Shown here in pieces: positions 24,947 to 37,399 of a stretch of 64,000 bases of DNA (its first letter is position 1; every line of letters starts with the position of its first letter). The translations under genes and the position numbers were made by a program. The stretch lies in contig VICG01000011.1 in the NCBI GenBank assembly GCA_008692225.1, positions 1,178,001-1,242,000 on the forward strand. Reading direction: 5' to 3'. The notes under the pieces were generated by a model, which made no database searches, was not told the DNA's origin, and worked only from the letters and a program-made list of their open reading frames with translations. This DNA is from Monilinia fructicola. Lineage: Eukaryota > Ascomycota > Leotiomycetes > Helotiales > Sclerotiniaceae.

Positions 24947-27332
24947 TCACCTCAATCTGAAAACCTCTAATTTCTTTGGCCAATCCCCTGTCACAGCCTC
25001 CCCATCCATCATACCATGAACATAGCATTCCCCTACAAACCTCCACCCCCCCTTCCCTTTTCCACCCTCCTCCTCCTTCCTCACTACAACTGGCACAGTA
25101 CACCCCAGAAATATACAAACCACATCTCCTTCCTTTGCCTCATTTGGCATTAATCCAAACAATCTCTTCCCCTTTTCCCCACTCGTTAGAAAAAATCTCC
25201 TCTTCCAAACCACAGCCTGAACCCTGTCTAGAAATTCGAGCATAGCCGCTGGCGTTTTCTCTAACATTTTCATATCATTCGTATTCCAATCCCCAGATGC
25301 ATCATGCGGAAGAGACATATCCAAACAATATGCACAAGCCCTTCGATACCAATTAGGCGCATTGACTCCATCCGGCCCTCTATCCGCTACAAGAGTCCTC
25401 CATAGTGCATCAGAAGGCTCATGCTTTTCAGTCAAAGGGTCTTTTTTCCATCCACCCATTTGCAATGCTTCGGCTGTTATCACACCCCCATTCACAGCAT
25501 CAGATCTTTTGGTGACAATGTCGAGTTGAAAACCTTCCACATACATTGTACCATCAAACTTGGGCGGGAGTTGATTAATCTCTTGTTTTTTTGCATACAC
25601 AGGTTTCACATCCGGTTCTCCTGCATTAGCGAGATCAAAGTTATCATCTTTAGGATCAAGTCGATTTCTCTTGCCAAAGCGGACTCGGGGAGTCAGTCCA
25701 AAAGATGCATTGTACTGTGAACGACCGGAACCATCCACAAAACTGTCTCCGTTAATTCTTCCCATTTTTGCCTTTCGAGGGGAACCAAACGCGTAGCGGT
25801 CGATACAAGGAATCCAGGATGGCATATTCTCGTCTTCGCAAGGAGACTTCGTATTCTGTACTGTCTCACGCGCGGTCTTGGGTTTCGGCTTCGGTGCCCA
25901 ATGTCTACAGAGAATGTCAAGGGAATTGGACTTTTCGATGCAGTATTCCATGAAATCTGCACAGACATCCGAGAGGCATTTCTGGTAATTCGGCTGAATG
26001 CGAGGATCTAAAACTGCCATTGAGGTGTTTGATGGAGTGCCAAACAAAGTGGATACGAGGCTGACAAATGGCCATACCACAAATCTGATTAGAAGAAGCA
26101 AGACTTTGATTACACCAGGTCGCCTTTGAGAATCAAGCCATCGTCTGCCTATGTCGAGTTCTGAGTCCATTTTCCAAGTATCTTTAGCGATAGATAGAAC
26201 GGCAAATATTGTATCTTTCGGGTCGGTAGCTTCAAAGGCAAGAAGCAGTGAAGAAACCAAAATTTCCAGACTCAATAATCGTTGCTCTATTTTTCCATCG
26301 TCAGATCTGCGAAAGAGTCGGGATGTGGCAGTGACAAGTGTATTGGCACCTAGCGCACGAGCATCGAGAGCCCCAAGATACTCGCCCGGTTGTCTCAAGC
26401 TCTTAAAACTAGTATTTGACGACTTATTAAGAATCTGTTTCATTGTTGGAAACTTGGTCATGAACAAGGCAATTGCATCCGCAAATTCTGACCATTTCAT
26501 CTCTTGATCCTCATACCGAATCCAGGCATTCTTCGCTAGCGCAAGCTCCTGTATTACCCATCTTCTTCTGAACCAATCGTTCTTCATCAAATTAATAATG
26601 AGCATCCAATCTTCCCGACTCTCTTTATCATCGACAATCCGATCCAGTACCTCGAGGTCTAGAATCTTCTTCAAAAAATCAAAATGTGCGTTTTGGACCT
26701 TCGGCTGCACCGTGCTGATCATCACTTGTCCCTAACCAAACACAAACTCTTTCCGCGTGTATATAGACTTCATGCATTCGCGCAACCTGTGCAGCTTTCT
26801 CCATCTTGTTCGCCTGGTTGATACATAAAGCATCGCACCATACGTTCACCTCCACATGCTCTGACCGCAACTGCAAGAGGGCTTCTCTGAGATTCTTTTG
26901 GATAATCCTCGTGTCAAACGGCCACAATGCAGCTTTTGAGCCCTCAGAATTAGCTTCGGGTTCTTTGTAGATATGGACTTCATATTCCGGATCATCATCA
27001 CCCCAATAGTAGGATAAAGCACAGTACTCTAGTTTCTCCAATGTCGAATTAGAACCTTTGTTGGAGTCTGGCAAGGAGCTAGGCATCAGGACGCAACATA
27101 TTGGGGATTTTCTTCTGCCAGGTAGGATTCGTAATACTCGAATTTCCTCATTATAATTGATATCGCTGTATACATAGGTTCCAACTCTTTGCGGTGTTAC
27201 GGAATTGATGACATTTCGAAGGCGGTTTCGAACATTGCTCGCACGAATCGATGGTTCCTGAAATGTATTGTATCGATTGAGGTGTTGCATGGGTTCTGGT
27301 TCTGCTCTGCTGTCTGGATCGGAATTTGGCAT
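24947..27332 (-). CDS. HET-domain (heterokaryon incompatibility) protein, one-base frame break
   Basis: Two overlapping minus-strand frames join into one protein of about 794 aa. The N-terminal part carries a HET domain. Around residue 103 it reads YCALSYYWGD. Around 150-190 are the NLREALLQLR block, the VWCDALCINQ signature and RMHEVYIHAERVCVWLG. The domain continues in the second frame with WFRRRWVIQELALAKN. Further on are a hydrophobic patch (about VIKVLLLLIRFVVWPFVSLVS) and a large variable C-terminal region, common in this family. HET-domain proteins trigger cell death after fusion of incompatible hyphae. The frame changes between residues 195 and 215. Dropping one base of the four-base run at 26691-26694 restores it (T4 on the plus strand, A4 in the gene). 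HET genes do decay naturally, so a true null allele is possible here. No partner gene is identified. Confidence 0.85.
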
Positions 27333-27896
27333 ATTGACTGTTCTTACATCGTTGCAAGTTCATTCGTAGATTATATTTTGAGATGAGCGCTATTTGTAAG
27401 GTCTTCCAGTTAGGCATCTTGATTTTCGAGGCTCTGCGCTTTCCCACAAATTGCGGAATGCCACCATTATGATCCAGGGATACAATACTGTAAGCAATGT
27501 AACCATCATGATTGTCAGCTGAGATATTGAGGGGTTGATAGCCACTCATTCAAGCCACCTTTCCCGGATTTTGATCGAATGAAGTAATTCTACTCCCAGC
27601 TCTCAGCCTCTCAACAAGCTTTGATTACATTTTCCCTTCTTGAATAGGGAACTGAAAGTTTTACCGCATTTTCCATGATGCTATTTGCAGTGACAAAATC
27701 ATAAGCCAGTGTTATGTAGTGATATAAGCAACTTGATGTAATTAGAAGTGCTGTCATTTCCTTTCCATCTTCTCCGCCCCCATGGCTGCGGCTTATAGAA
27801 AAAAAGCAACATTTCGCCAGAAACGGTAGTCGGTAAAGTTTCATTTCATGCAATGTCATAAGTCGTAAATCATCTCTCATCGCACAGCCACAAGGA
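27333..27896. other. Intergenic: HET gene promoter and 3' end of the membrane-protein gene
   Basis: 564 bp with no gene. Both flanking genes run on the minus strand, so this holds the HET promoter and the upstream gene's 3' UTR. Confidence 0.6.
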
Positions 27897-29147
27897 TCAA
27901 TCTTGCGATTGGCAAGAAATGGCATAGATTCTCTTCCGCTCCTCACTCCATTTCGCTTTGGCTTCACTATACTCTAACCACCATCTAATTTCCCAATATT
28001 TCAGCATGCTTGAACATCTTCATCTCAAATACTCGCAATAAAATCGCCGAAAACTGGGAGAAATTGACTTACTTGGTATTAGCTTTGCGGGGTAGTAACC
28101 CCCATTCCGCTAAAGACTCTTCTTCACTATCTGTGGGCTCCAATGCCACATATGCACACAATCGTCTGTCTGGTGGTGACGAGGATGTATCAATCTTCGT
28201 TGCTGTTGCGGTGAGATGGTTTGCGACTTCCTCCTCATCGCACCCAAGACCATGGATTGTTGCCCAAGTGCTAAGAACAAGAAGAACAACGGTGTATATT
28301 TGGCTAACTAGATACGACTGTCCCAAAGCTATTATATGAATACAAAGGTTAGCCAGCCGACCCCTCTCATGAATTTGTATAAGCGATTGTGTGGAGGAAT
28401 GGGCTTTTTCGTGAAGCCAGCAACGACCAAACCCCTTGGGGCATAGAAGGTAACTAATTTTCCATTGGCCAAGGTGATCAAAAGTTTAACTCTTTCGTCG
28501 AAGTAATCCGTCGACGGCCCCCTACAAACTTTGAGGACGGCCCGATCTAGTCCTTCCATATTTTCTCGAACAAGATACCAGCGTACAAGTACTGAGATAG
28601 CCATGGCAGTTGCATTTGCAATGCCGAATCCATCGCTCGATAGAATTGCAATGACAAGGAGTCCGCCCATAGTGATTATTCCAATAATGCCCGCTGAAAC
28701 ATTTTGCCACGGCCTATTCCTTCTCTTTTGGAAGCAAGTCCATTCAAAAACAGACAGGCTCATCGAGTTCAAGTCTTGAGCATTGAGCCATCTTGTAAGC
28801 CATCCACTAACGCAAGTCGTGGTGATAGAATCAGAAACATTGTAAATGGTGTAACCTGGAAAGCTAGTCGTAAACTGATTCCCAGCAATGAGATATGCCC
28901 CGAGAACAGGTAAAAATTTTGTATAACGACTCGTCACAAGTCGACCGATTGATTTGCTGACCTCTTCAGCGCCGATAAGAGTGACTAAACCGAGCGCATC
29001 GATCCTGAATGGACTCCATGTTGAAAGATCTAGTAAAGGCATGTTTGGATTGATTGCTATCAGGATTGTCAATCAGAATGGGGATTTTCAGCTTAAGATC
29101 CGGTGGCCGGGTTGTAATGGCGGATCTCGTGGAAACTTACGAGGCAT
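27897..29147 (-). CDS. Multi-pass membrane protein of unknown function, one-base frame break
   Basis: Proposed exons are 29147-29141 (ATGCCTC, only 7 nt), 29056-28073 and 27966-27897. Donors are GTAAGT in both introns, with acceptors TGATAG and GTATAG, and the phases match. At least four hydrophobic segments are visible: FLPVLGAYLIAG, GIIGIITMGGLLVIAIL with GIANATAMAISVLVRWYLV, and two in the region after the frame break (IIALGQSYLVSQIYTVVLLVLSTWATI). The soluble end is acidic (DSEEESLAEWGLLPR) with a short basic tail. The frame break is at the AAA at 28344-28346 (TTT in the gene); four bases restore LTF-x-IHIIALGQ. Corrected length is 353 aa. Similar proteins occur as uncharacterised fungal genes, and no reaction can be assigned. 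The micro-exon start is less certain; the alternative start is ATG 29042. Confidence 0.7.
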
Positions 29148-29845
29148 GGCTTATATGGGTTTCAGAAATAATTTAGTTTCTAAAGCGATTTCAGCGAATT
29201 CTCGAATATCTTTCTGGCTACTCTCTCTGCCTACTCATAGCCACTTCAAAAATAACTTGCGAGTATGGTTCTTATAATGAGATCTTTCACACAACACCTT
29301 TCTGCCCACCCAAGGCACAATGTACAGTGCAGTCAACGCATGGTATTCTGGCATACAGATACATACTTACATGTTTACTGTCAAATGTCAACCAAAGAGC
29401 AACCATGAAGTAAGCCGGATACTACCCTCGCAATTAGCAATTTATCAGGATACAACTCATGTTGCAGACCGACTAGAGATGTGATTGCTCTAGGATTCTT
29501 ACTTGCATAACCTGATATCGCCCATGGTATAGACCAATGCAAGGTAACTGCTCAGCCTCATGATTCACCCTGCAGGTCATACTGGAGCATACCAGGAGGC
29601 TCACTAATCGACACAACCGGGGCTTCTGAACAACCGTAGCAAGTTCGCGGCATGCGAATTGATTTGTGTGGTTCCCGTGGGATGATGATTAGCATAGCCG
29701 CCACCAAACTTTGCTTATTGGCGGTGTCATTCCTTTGGCGTCCTATCCATGACTCCGTAAACAAGAACAATTTCAGCAATGCGGCACAAGCTGAATCAGA
29801 CCTCCTTTGACCATAACACAAGCCCCCCTCGACACCTCTCAAAAC
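29148..29845. promoter_or_regulatory. Divergent intergenic region
   Basis: About 700 bp between two divergent start codons. It must hold both promoters. No specific site is recognised. Confidence 0.5.
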
Positions 29846-30889
29846 ATGTCAAACTCAGATAGTAGGCAACAACGAGGCAAAGTTGGGGCAATGCAAGCAA
29901 TGTATAAACGCACGTCTCCCATGTGCGAAAGTTCCGAAGCAGATTTTGGACCAAAAGCAATTGACCAATTGGAAACAGAAGGAGCCACAGACCCACAATT
30001 CGAGATGCCTCTCAATTATGGACTCAAACTAGCGACCGTGGTAAATAAGTCGAACAGGACTCCAACAAAACAGCAAAGAGCAACACAGAAAGCCGTCTCT
30101 AGGTGGTTTGATTCGCATCCTAGTGCGAGTTCTCCTGATATATATCAACCTGAATGGCAAGACCGCATTGCGTCGTGGCAGAAGTGTACAGATAATACAC
30201 CATGCAGCCCGGCGTCGAATACTTCACATGGATTCAATCAATGGCTCATGGAGCTCGACTTTAGCAAGTTCTTTGTCGAGCATCCTGTTGCTGCGATATC
30301 TTTATGGAATTTACTTCAAGCGTTTTACGGACTCGATGAAGCTGTTTGCCTAGATTCTAACGCTGTCGTGGAGTGGAGAGAGATGAAGCCATTCGCATAC
30401 TTGACCGCACCGAAAATCGAGAAAAAATGGCGAGATTCCTTGAAAGGATTTAAACGCCGCATATTAAATCATGAGATATCAAGCGATGATATAATCCATC
30501 GTCTCTACGAAATGCGTTGCTCGGTTGATAAGGTGGAAGAAGTGCTAGCAGAATTGAAGGAAAACTTCTTGGACAATCTCAAGGATGAAAGCTTTACCCT
30601 GAAAATGCTGGATGAGATCGAGCGAGCCGTTATCTGGCGGTTCAATGCAATTGACAACTCATTAGAATTTTCCGAAGAAGATCTCGAACTCACAAAGGAA
30701 AATGGGAAGGAAGATCTTGGTGAGCCCTCTCATATAACGAACGCCTCTCCCAAGACCCGCTTGACTAACATGGACATGAACTCCAGAAGAGACCTCCGAT
30801 TATCAACGGGAACTCAACATTCAATTTGGAAACGTGAACTCTTCACCGGAGTTCCAACCTCGTATGTTGTCGAGAATTTCACGCCGTAA
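29846..30889 (+). CDS. Hypothetical 347-aa helical protein
   Basis: A single exon. The first in-frame ATG is at 29846 (MSNSDSRQQRG); the frame is open a little further upstream but has no ATG. Residues 80-130 include TKQQRATQKAVSRWFDSHP and Trp-containing PEWQDRIASWQK. Residues 190-290 are strongly helical and charged (KIEKKWRDSLKGFKRRI, VDKVEEVLAELKENFLDNL). No signal peptide, membrane segment or catalytic motif is visible. Regular codon use over more than 1 kb without a stop supports a real gene. I do not recognise the family. Confidence 0.7.
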   Translation: MSNSDSRQQRGKVGAMQAMYKRTSPMCESSEADFGPKAIDQLETEGATDPQFEMPLNYGLKLATVVNKSNRTPTKQQRATQKAVSRWFDSHPSASSPDIYQPEWQDRIASWQKCTDNTPCSPASNTSHGFNQWLMELDFSKFFVEHPVAAISLWNLLQAFYGLDEAVCLDSNAVVEWREMKPFAYLTAPKIEKKWRDSLKGFKRRILNHEISSDDIIHRLYEMRCSVDKVEEVLAELKENFLDNLKDESFTLKMLDEIERAVIWRFNAIDNSLEFSEEDLELTKENGKEDLGEPSHITNASPKTRLTNMDMNSRRDLRLSTGTQHSIWKRELFTGVPTSYVVENFTP

Positions 30890-33820
30890 TTCCATGAGAG
30901 ATTATGGTGCGTTATACATAATATTTTTATATCAATAGTAATCTTATTAACTGGCATGTATGTTAGTCTGGATTCTTATCGAGACACCTCAAGGTTTACC
31001 AATTCTATACGTGGCCTTGATCACTTTGTTGGTAGCATTCTTTATGAGACCAGCTTGATGAGCCGTCGGCTTGTTTTTCTTTTCTTCGTATTTTACGTGG
31101 GATAATACTGTACATCGTTTCAACCGGCAGAGGGAGTTTAGGGAATGGAATACCACAATATCTTCCAGGATGGTGTTTGGGCGCATTTTACAGTTCGGCG
31201 CGGCTGATATCGAGTTAAATTTTATGTCCTTCAGTATTTTGGTCCTTCTGTTATGGAACGGACTTGGGAATTGATCACTTGCTTGCCTGCTAATTCCAGC
31301 CTTTTGAAACCTATTTATATGTTGATGCGATGCGATGGATCTTTGAGACCCCTTTCATATCAGCATTATCGATCTTTTGCGACGTAAACTCAGAAATGAG
31401 ACGCAAAACTCTGAATGCAATGTGATACAAGACTCAGTCAGCGACGGACGCTAACACGCTGAGCATTGTTCTGGACGATCGACCGTCTATCTCCATTACC
31501 CTCTCACATTTGCTGCTTGGTCCCTGCAGCATTCCCGAACCCTCCCGCGTATTTACACCGAGTGCCTACTCACTATAGATTAAATTATCATCATCCCATG
31601 TTAGCCCTAGGACGATGTCCTCTGATTCTCATCTACCGATGACCTTCATATCCACGTGCCAATCACTACGGACACCTCCATTCAAGTTTACCCCCCATAC
31701 TAACAATCTACAAACTTCAATAAAGCTTCTCCCCCTACTCTCCTTTCACCCCCCCCCCCCACCCGGAGCAAAAATCTTCTCGAAAATTGATACAGTAACT
31801 ACATTCCCTTCGTTATTGAGTGATAGCCGTTCCAGCTACGTATCATCATCGCTTGTATGTATGAGAGAGCTTTTTGGACCAGACACAAGGAGAAGATTTA
31901 AGCGCACTTCCATATCCATCCCCAAAGCAATTGCTACGAGTACAATAGTCTGCAGCAGTGGTAGATTCTATATATGAAACCAAATATCTGATTCCACAGT
32001 ATTGCAATGCTAACATAAACCTCAAAAAGCACGTTGAGCTTTAAAAGCACGTCGGCCTAGATTGATTGCTCTTGAGATAAGATTACAATTCTCCAATACC
32101 CGAGTCTCAGATATACTCTTCCGTTTCGTTTGGCATAACCTTGGAAGTATAAATTTGTGAGTGTACTGGGGATGCTTTCGGTCGTCCAAAACTCTCTGAA
32201 CAGGTATATGTCGACTTTCTTTATCAGACTACGATACGAAAAGTTTATTTCATTTGTATACCAGCTAGGTTTCCATCACAAAAGCACCCTCAAACGCAAT
32301 ATTCCCCTTCCATACGGATCTGCTCAATGCCTTCCCAAATTCCTCTACCCTTGTATAATTATACTCTGGAAAAAGCACAATAGCAAGATCAATATCGTCT
32401 TCTTGTGGTAGTCGAATGATCGTTGCGGAAGCTTCCGTTAGCTCTATAGACTTTATATGCTATAAGTTTGTCGGCCAGCACCATGTACAGGTGGGAGTTC
32501 GACTTTGCCGGCCCGAATACTCTGTAGTAATGTTTGAGGGTGCATGCGTCGATTCAAGGGTTAAGAATTCATTAACTCTGCTATGGGCCACTGACTAGTG
32601 AGTTCCAATCTTACCACAGCTCGAGCACTCAATTCTAAATTTTCGTGATACCTGGATCCTGTTGATGACTCATTTGTCGGAACATTAATCAAGAGGATAT
32701 CGCAACATATTTCACATTATGAGACTGGTATTTATCTTCATCGCCTTCGACCTTTACTCAAAACCCGGAGGCTGCGTGAGTCGTCCCGTAACGTGAGTTT
32801 GGATGGTGTTATCATCCGTATATGTCTCGACTACCTGCCCCTATTGAATACTGCGTTGTTGTTCAGCTCATATTCGGCCATCAAGTCTACTTCTCACCTA
32901 CTATCCGCATCACAGGACGTAATGACCGACTGTGTGAGAAACGGCGGGGAAGCTCCACAAAACTAGCTCGAACAGCTGCTTCCATAACACCAGTGCGCAG
33001 ACGGCGTACGAAATAATCGCTTCTCGTTGCTTGGATGGTTGAAATAATCGGCTGAAGCTCATGGATAATTGATGTACCAATCATGAGTTGCAAACTTAGC
33101 ATGTAGGATCGGCGTTTTTCGGTATTCCCATCCACTATAATTCGGCAGAGTTCTTGCTGAAGACCTAAGGAAAGACTTTTACACCCTCACGGCTACATCA
33201 CGCCCTCAATCAATATGCGATTGACTACGGATAATTAAGTTGTAGAATACACTGATTATCAACAACCGCAAAGGAACACTTGCATAGTGTGACCATCATA
33301 ACATCAATCACCTGACGATCTTGTATACCGTGATACTCAAATTTTCCATGCTATTTCTTATACAGCGTGCCTGCGTAAGAAACATGGCTGCTTAAGAAAC
33401 ATGGCACAAATAGAAGGCGATAAGTACGAGCCGCTGGGCACAGCTCATGTATACATAAGATGATGGCAATGAAACAGTAGTTATGAGACTTATTTCAGGC
33501 GACAACATTAGTATACGGAGATGAAACAAAGAATCTTGCGAAAGATCCTTTGGCGACATATTACTAGGCTTGGTAGGATGGGTGAGGGATATACGTTCGG
33601 TCGTAGACGGCGTTGTACTTCGATGACGGCTTCGGCATGCTTGTTCACGCGACTGATTATCGTGGTCATTTACCAGACATTGAGGAAGAAGGTATCGAGG
33701 TAGCATCGAAAGGTATGAACTGAGAATTGAGAGGGCCATCGCACAGCTTATGCGCGGTCATGCTTGGTGTATCAGCCACACGAAAGTCCAAGTTGTTACA
33801 CTTCCCAAAAGAGCAATGAT
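30890..33820. other. Non-coding stretch before the repeat array
   Basis: No supportable gene. It includes a C13 run near 31750-31762 and the second copy of the 41-bp dispersed sequence (about 32472-32513). Open frames such as 31615-31977 are low-complexity and lack protein-like features. Confidence 0.5.
32472..32513. repeat. Dispersed 41-bp sequence, copy 2 (copy 1 near 7828-7868)
   Basis: Both copies share CCAGCACCAYGTACAGGT, then TCG and CTTTGCYGGCC, in the same order. About eight mismatches separate them, mostly transitions. The ends are partly self-complementary (CCAGCA and TGCTGG in copy 1). Confidence 0.6.
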
Positions 33821-35725
33821 CGATTTTCAGACATGCAACAAGAGAAAAGAATACACTTGCAATCTCCTCCATCAATCTTACCCGCACTTGAATAGGAAAT
33901 GATTGATTTTCAGAGACGCAACAAAGGAACAATCGGTAGCTCATTCTTGGGTCTAGACCCCGCCTCCTCCCCAGAATTACAACACGGAAGGCCCGTGATC
34001 AAATAGGTAATCTCCACAGCTGATCAATTCATAAGATCTGCGACGAAACTCGAAGGCAGCCAAATACAAGCGAGCTGTCCCAGAATTGGATTGAATGGAG
34101 GAATCAAGCGATTAGATTTGCAACAAAAAGCCCAAGAATGAAGAAGAGAACCAACAATTGGAGAGTTGTAGGCGAGTGGTGATGGATAGGGAAAAGACTG
34201 GAGGATTTCAAACGATTAGTTGTGCAACAGATTTGGAGAAAGATGGATTGAGACTCGATGTTTTGACGATTTCTGCGATTTTTGTAGGCGAGCCGTGGCA
34301 GAATGGGGGTCAAAGGAGAAAGAAAATCCGGCGGTGAGATTTATGAGGGTGTTTACGACAAAAGGGCGGATGATGCATTTTGAGTTCAAGCTGAAGCATC
34401 AAGTATGAAGTTTGCCTTGAATAGGAAGCTCAGAGATGATCATTGATTTTCAGATGTGCAACAAAGGTACGGTACTTACTTATTGTGTTCAATATTCGGT
34501 GAATTCGGTGGTGTTGAGAATGTTCGGCGTTGACTCCAGTTTGGGATTCAGTGAAGAAGATCAGAATTTTGAGGTTTGCAACAAAAATGATTTCCAAAAG
34601 GTTTCTTGGGTGATTCTAAACGATGAGTCTCGGAAAGTACCTAGATTGGAGACTGCAAAAGGCGATCGCAGATTTAAGATGTGCAACAAAAGCTTGTAGT
34701 CTGTATTTCTCTCGGAAGATGTCTAAATTGGAGAAGAATGGAGGGGATCAAGCCATAAGGTTTGCCACAAAGATTGTCGAATGAGGTCTGGATTTGAGGC
34801 GTAGAAATGAGCTTCGGAAGTCTTCCAGATTGGGCGATTTTTGAAGAACATCATATTTTTTAGACTTGCAACAAAAGTCTTGAGGTACATTTGTCTTCCA
34901 TATCTTCCATATGAAGACAAACCAGTCCAGGAGATTAAGGTGGCGATCAATTTTAAGGTATGCAACAAAACTTCTATCTTTGTGATCTCGGCTTGGCCAT
35001 CAAGCTGCAGAATGTGCTGCACACTGCACAGTGCCCAGGTGTGCTGCGCAGTGTGAAGACTCCTAAAGGGGAATTTCTGGCTGATGATCGTATTTTCGAG
35101 ACATGCAACAAATGTGAACCTCTTGCTCTAGGCTATCAAAGACTCCTCCCTCAAGAAATGCTACATCACCAAAAACAGACGTGTCCATTGTTGATCCTCT
35201 ATGAGACATGCAACACTTCCCATCTTGTGGCTCCTCCTCCATTCCGGTCCATAACCTCAGGGCTAATGTACAGTATCGATCTCCAACCAATATTGCACCC
35301 CATGATCCCAGACTCTTTCCTTCCTCTTTGGAAAGAAGATAGAGCTGATCATTTCATGCGATATGCAACGTTGGCTTGTTACACGCTCGCCTGGCTTGAA
35401 AAGTGTCCCAACTGGGAGTTTTTTCATTTAAGCTTGTTCCAGTGATCTTCCAACATGGCCTGATTTCTTTGATCGATTAGTGATACGAATTTCATTATTT
35501 AGACGAGTCTAGACCTTTCGTTAACTTTTGCTTATTTGGGCCATGAGGCGCATGAGGCGCTTGATCCCTTCTTTCGCATTCGTTAAATGCACGTTCCTCC
35601 TTTTGCCATGTGGATTTGTTAGAGTCGTGAAGGTTGGATACCAATCAAAGGCATTGATAAGTTGATATGTTCCCTTGATTAGATTTTCCTAGTTCAAATA
35701 GAAACACGACGATATGCAACATTAA
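33821..35725. repeat. Array of about 15 spaced degenerate repeats with core TGCAACAAA
   Basis: A core of the form ATTTTNAGANNTGCAACAAA recurs with its TGC (or variant) at 33834, 33917, 34039, 34119, 34223, 34354 (TAC), 34457, 34577, 34682, 34763, 34867, 34961, 35104, 35209 and 35364, and alone at 35715. Spacing is mostly 80-143 bp, often 103-105. Flanks are also shared in several units, for example CTCGGAAG, then AGATTGGAGA or AAATTGGAGAAGAATGGAGG, before the core. This points to a diverged tandem repeat of about 105 bp. No single reading frame is kept across units, so it does not look coding. Confidence 0.85.
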
Positions 35726-37399
35726 CGTGTTTTTTGAATTGATCAGATACATGATTGGTTCATCCTGATGGTGATATGCTGTCGAAGGATTGGAAGCTTT
35801 CTTTTGAATTCTACTCCGTACAACACGTGTAGATACAGTACTACGGTATCTAGATAGTATATACCCGGTACCTAGTCTATCCCAAAGCGCCTTATAAGGA
35901 TGATGGATGTCCACGGCCGGAGGCAAGCGTGATGCCCTAAGCGAATTCTGAATCATTCATTTAGAACTTCAAATTTGACAACACAGTATGAAGTTGAATG
36001 TTGAATACTGAACATTGAATATTTCCACTTGACAACTGTTGAACTGTGGCTTTTTTTTTTTTTTTGAAAAAAACATTTCGAACTGTTGATCATCTCTCTT
36101 TTCCATTAGCCAAGCTGCTACTCTTTGATCTTCTCCTTTATGGTGCGTTGCTCATGTTGATCATTTACCTCCTCCCTCCACCCGTTTAACCGTGTTTTCC
36201 GAATGATGTGCAGTCTCGGAGTTCATAGCAGTTATTGTTATCAAATGATCGGCGAAGAATTGAAAATAACCTCCGAGTAGTCGTGATACAGTAAAATACA
36301 GTACGGAGTAGAGGAAGGCATTGGGCAAGTGTGGCTCATTTGTCATGATCCAAACATTCAAATACAGGACCTGCTGTAGGTAACATTGATTACTAATCAG
36401 AGGAATAACAGAATTATTAGATCCATACCTACCCACCTAGTAAGCCTTGGGCTAACTTAAGTGAGGCTCAAAATTTAGCTATCAAAATTAATCAATTCCA
36501 ACCAGTCAAAGACGATTAGACAGACTTTCACTAAAATTTCTGGGTAGTTAAGGTCCTCGAGGCCTTTTCATCATCTCGTTTTGTAATTGTTCGTAGGTAC
36601 TGAAAGCAATAACACACATTTGGACCGTTAGATGCAGTCTATTTCAAACCCCATGGTGAGATAGATTCATGTTTTGATCAGAGTATTGTTCATCAATGGG
36701 CTGTCATAATGGTTTGGAATATGGTCGGTCATATGTAAAAGGTATATTGACTTTCATTCTGTGATAATCATGTGTCTCTCTCGAGCATTCATTTCATCGA
36801 GCTTGACATGGTAGTCTACGACACTTCTTGATTCGAAACATTTCCAACGAGAGGACTTCTCCTATAACCCTTCATAAATTAGATGCTTGATATCAACATC
36901 ATATTAGGATGGTTATCGCCGATTGACTTGTAATCAACCGCTAGGCTGCTAGCATTGGTGCTGTCGTCGTCCATTGTACGTCTATAGTGAATGCAGTGAC
37001 GATCAGAAGCCTGTGTGGCTATTAGAATAAGGCCGCGGCGGTAGGTTACAAATCTAACACTGTCCAACACATATAGCATAAGAAGGTGCTTAGTTGCGGT
37101 TCGTGGCATTCATGAATCAATAGTCATGATCGTGACCAAACGAACTCATTGATTTGATCTAGAGATGTCAGTTATTAACCATATCAGATGCCCGTGGTAG
37201 ACTAACGTACCTAGATCAATATGACCTTGCATATTCCAAATATTTGAGGAAACATGAATATCTTGTACAGATATTTATACTTTCAACGTGGCTTAGGTTT
37301 TCGAATAATCACCTTCATTCCTTCAATTGCCATCCCACATTATAATTTTTAGTCAAAGCAGTCCAGCTGGAATCTGTAAGTTGCTCCAGTGAAGCTAAA
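35726..37399. other. Intergenic, nothing recognised
   Basis: About 1.7 kb without a supportable gene. It includes a T16-like run at about 36051-36065. Confidence 0.55.

Noticed and set aside
28326..28360. Intron joining the two membrane-protein frames
   Set aside because: A GT...TAG pair exists but would be only about 15 nt, far below any fungal intron.
31615..31977. 120-codon open frame
   Set aside because: It crosses a poly-C run and has no protein-like pattern.
33821..35725. CRISPR-like array
   Set aside because: The cores are degenerate and unevenly spaced, the setting is eukaryotic, and no cas genes are present.
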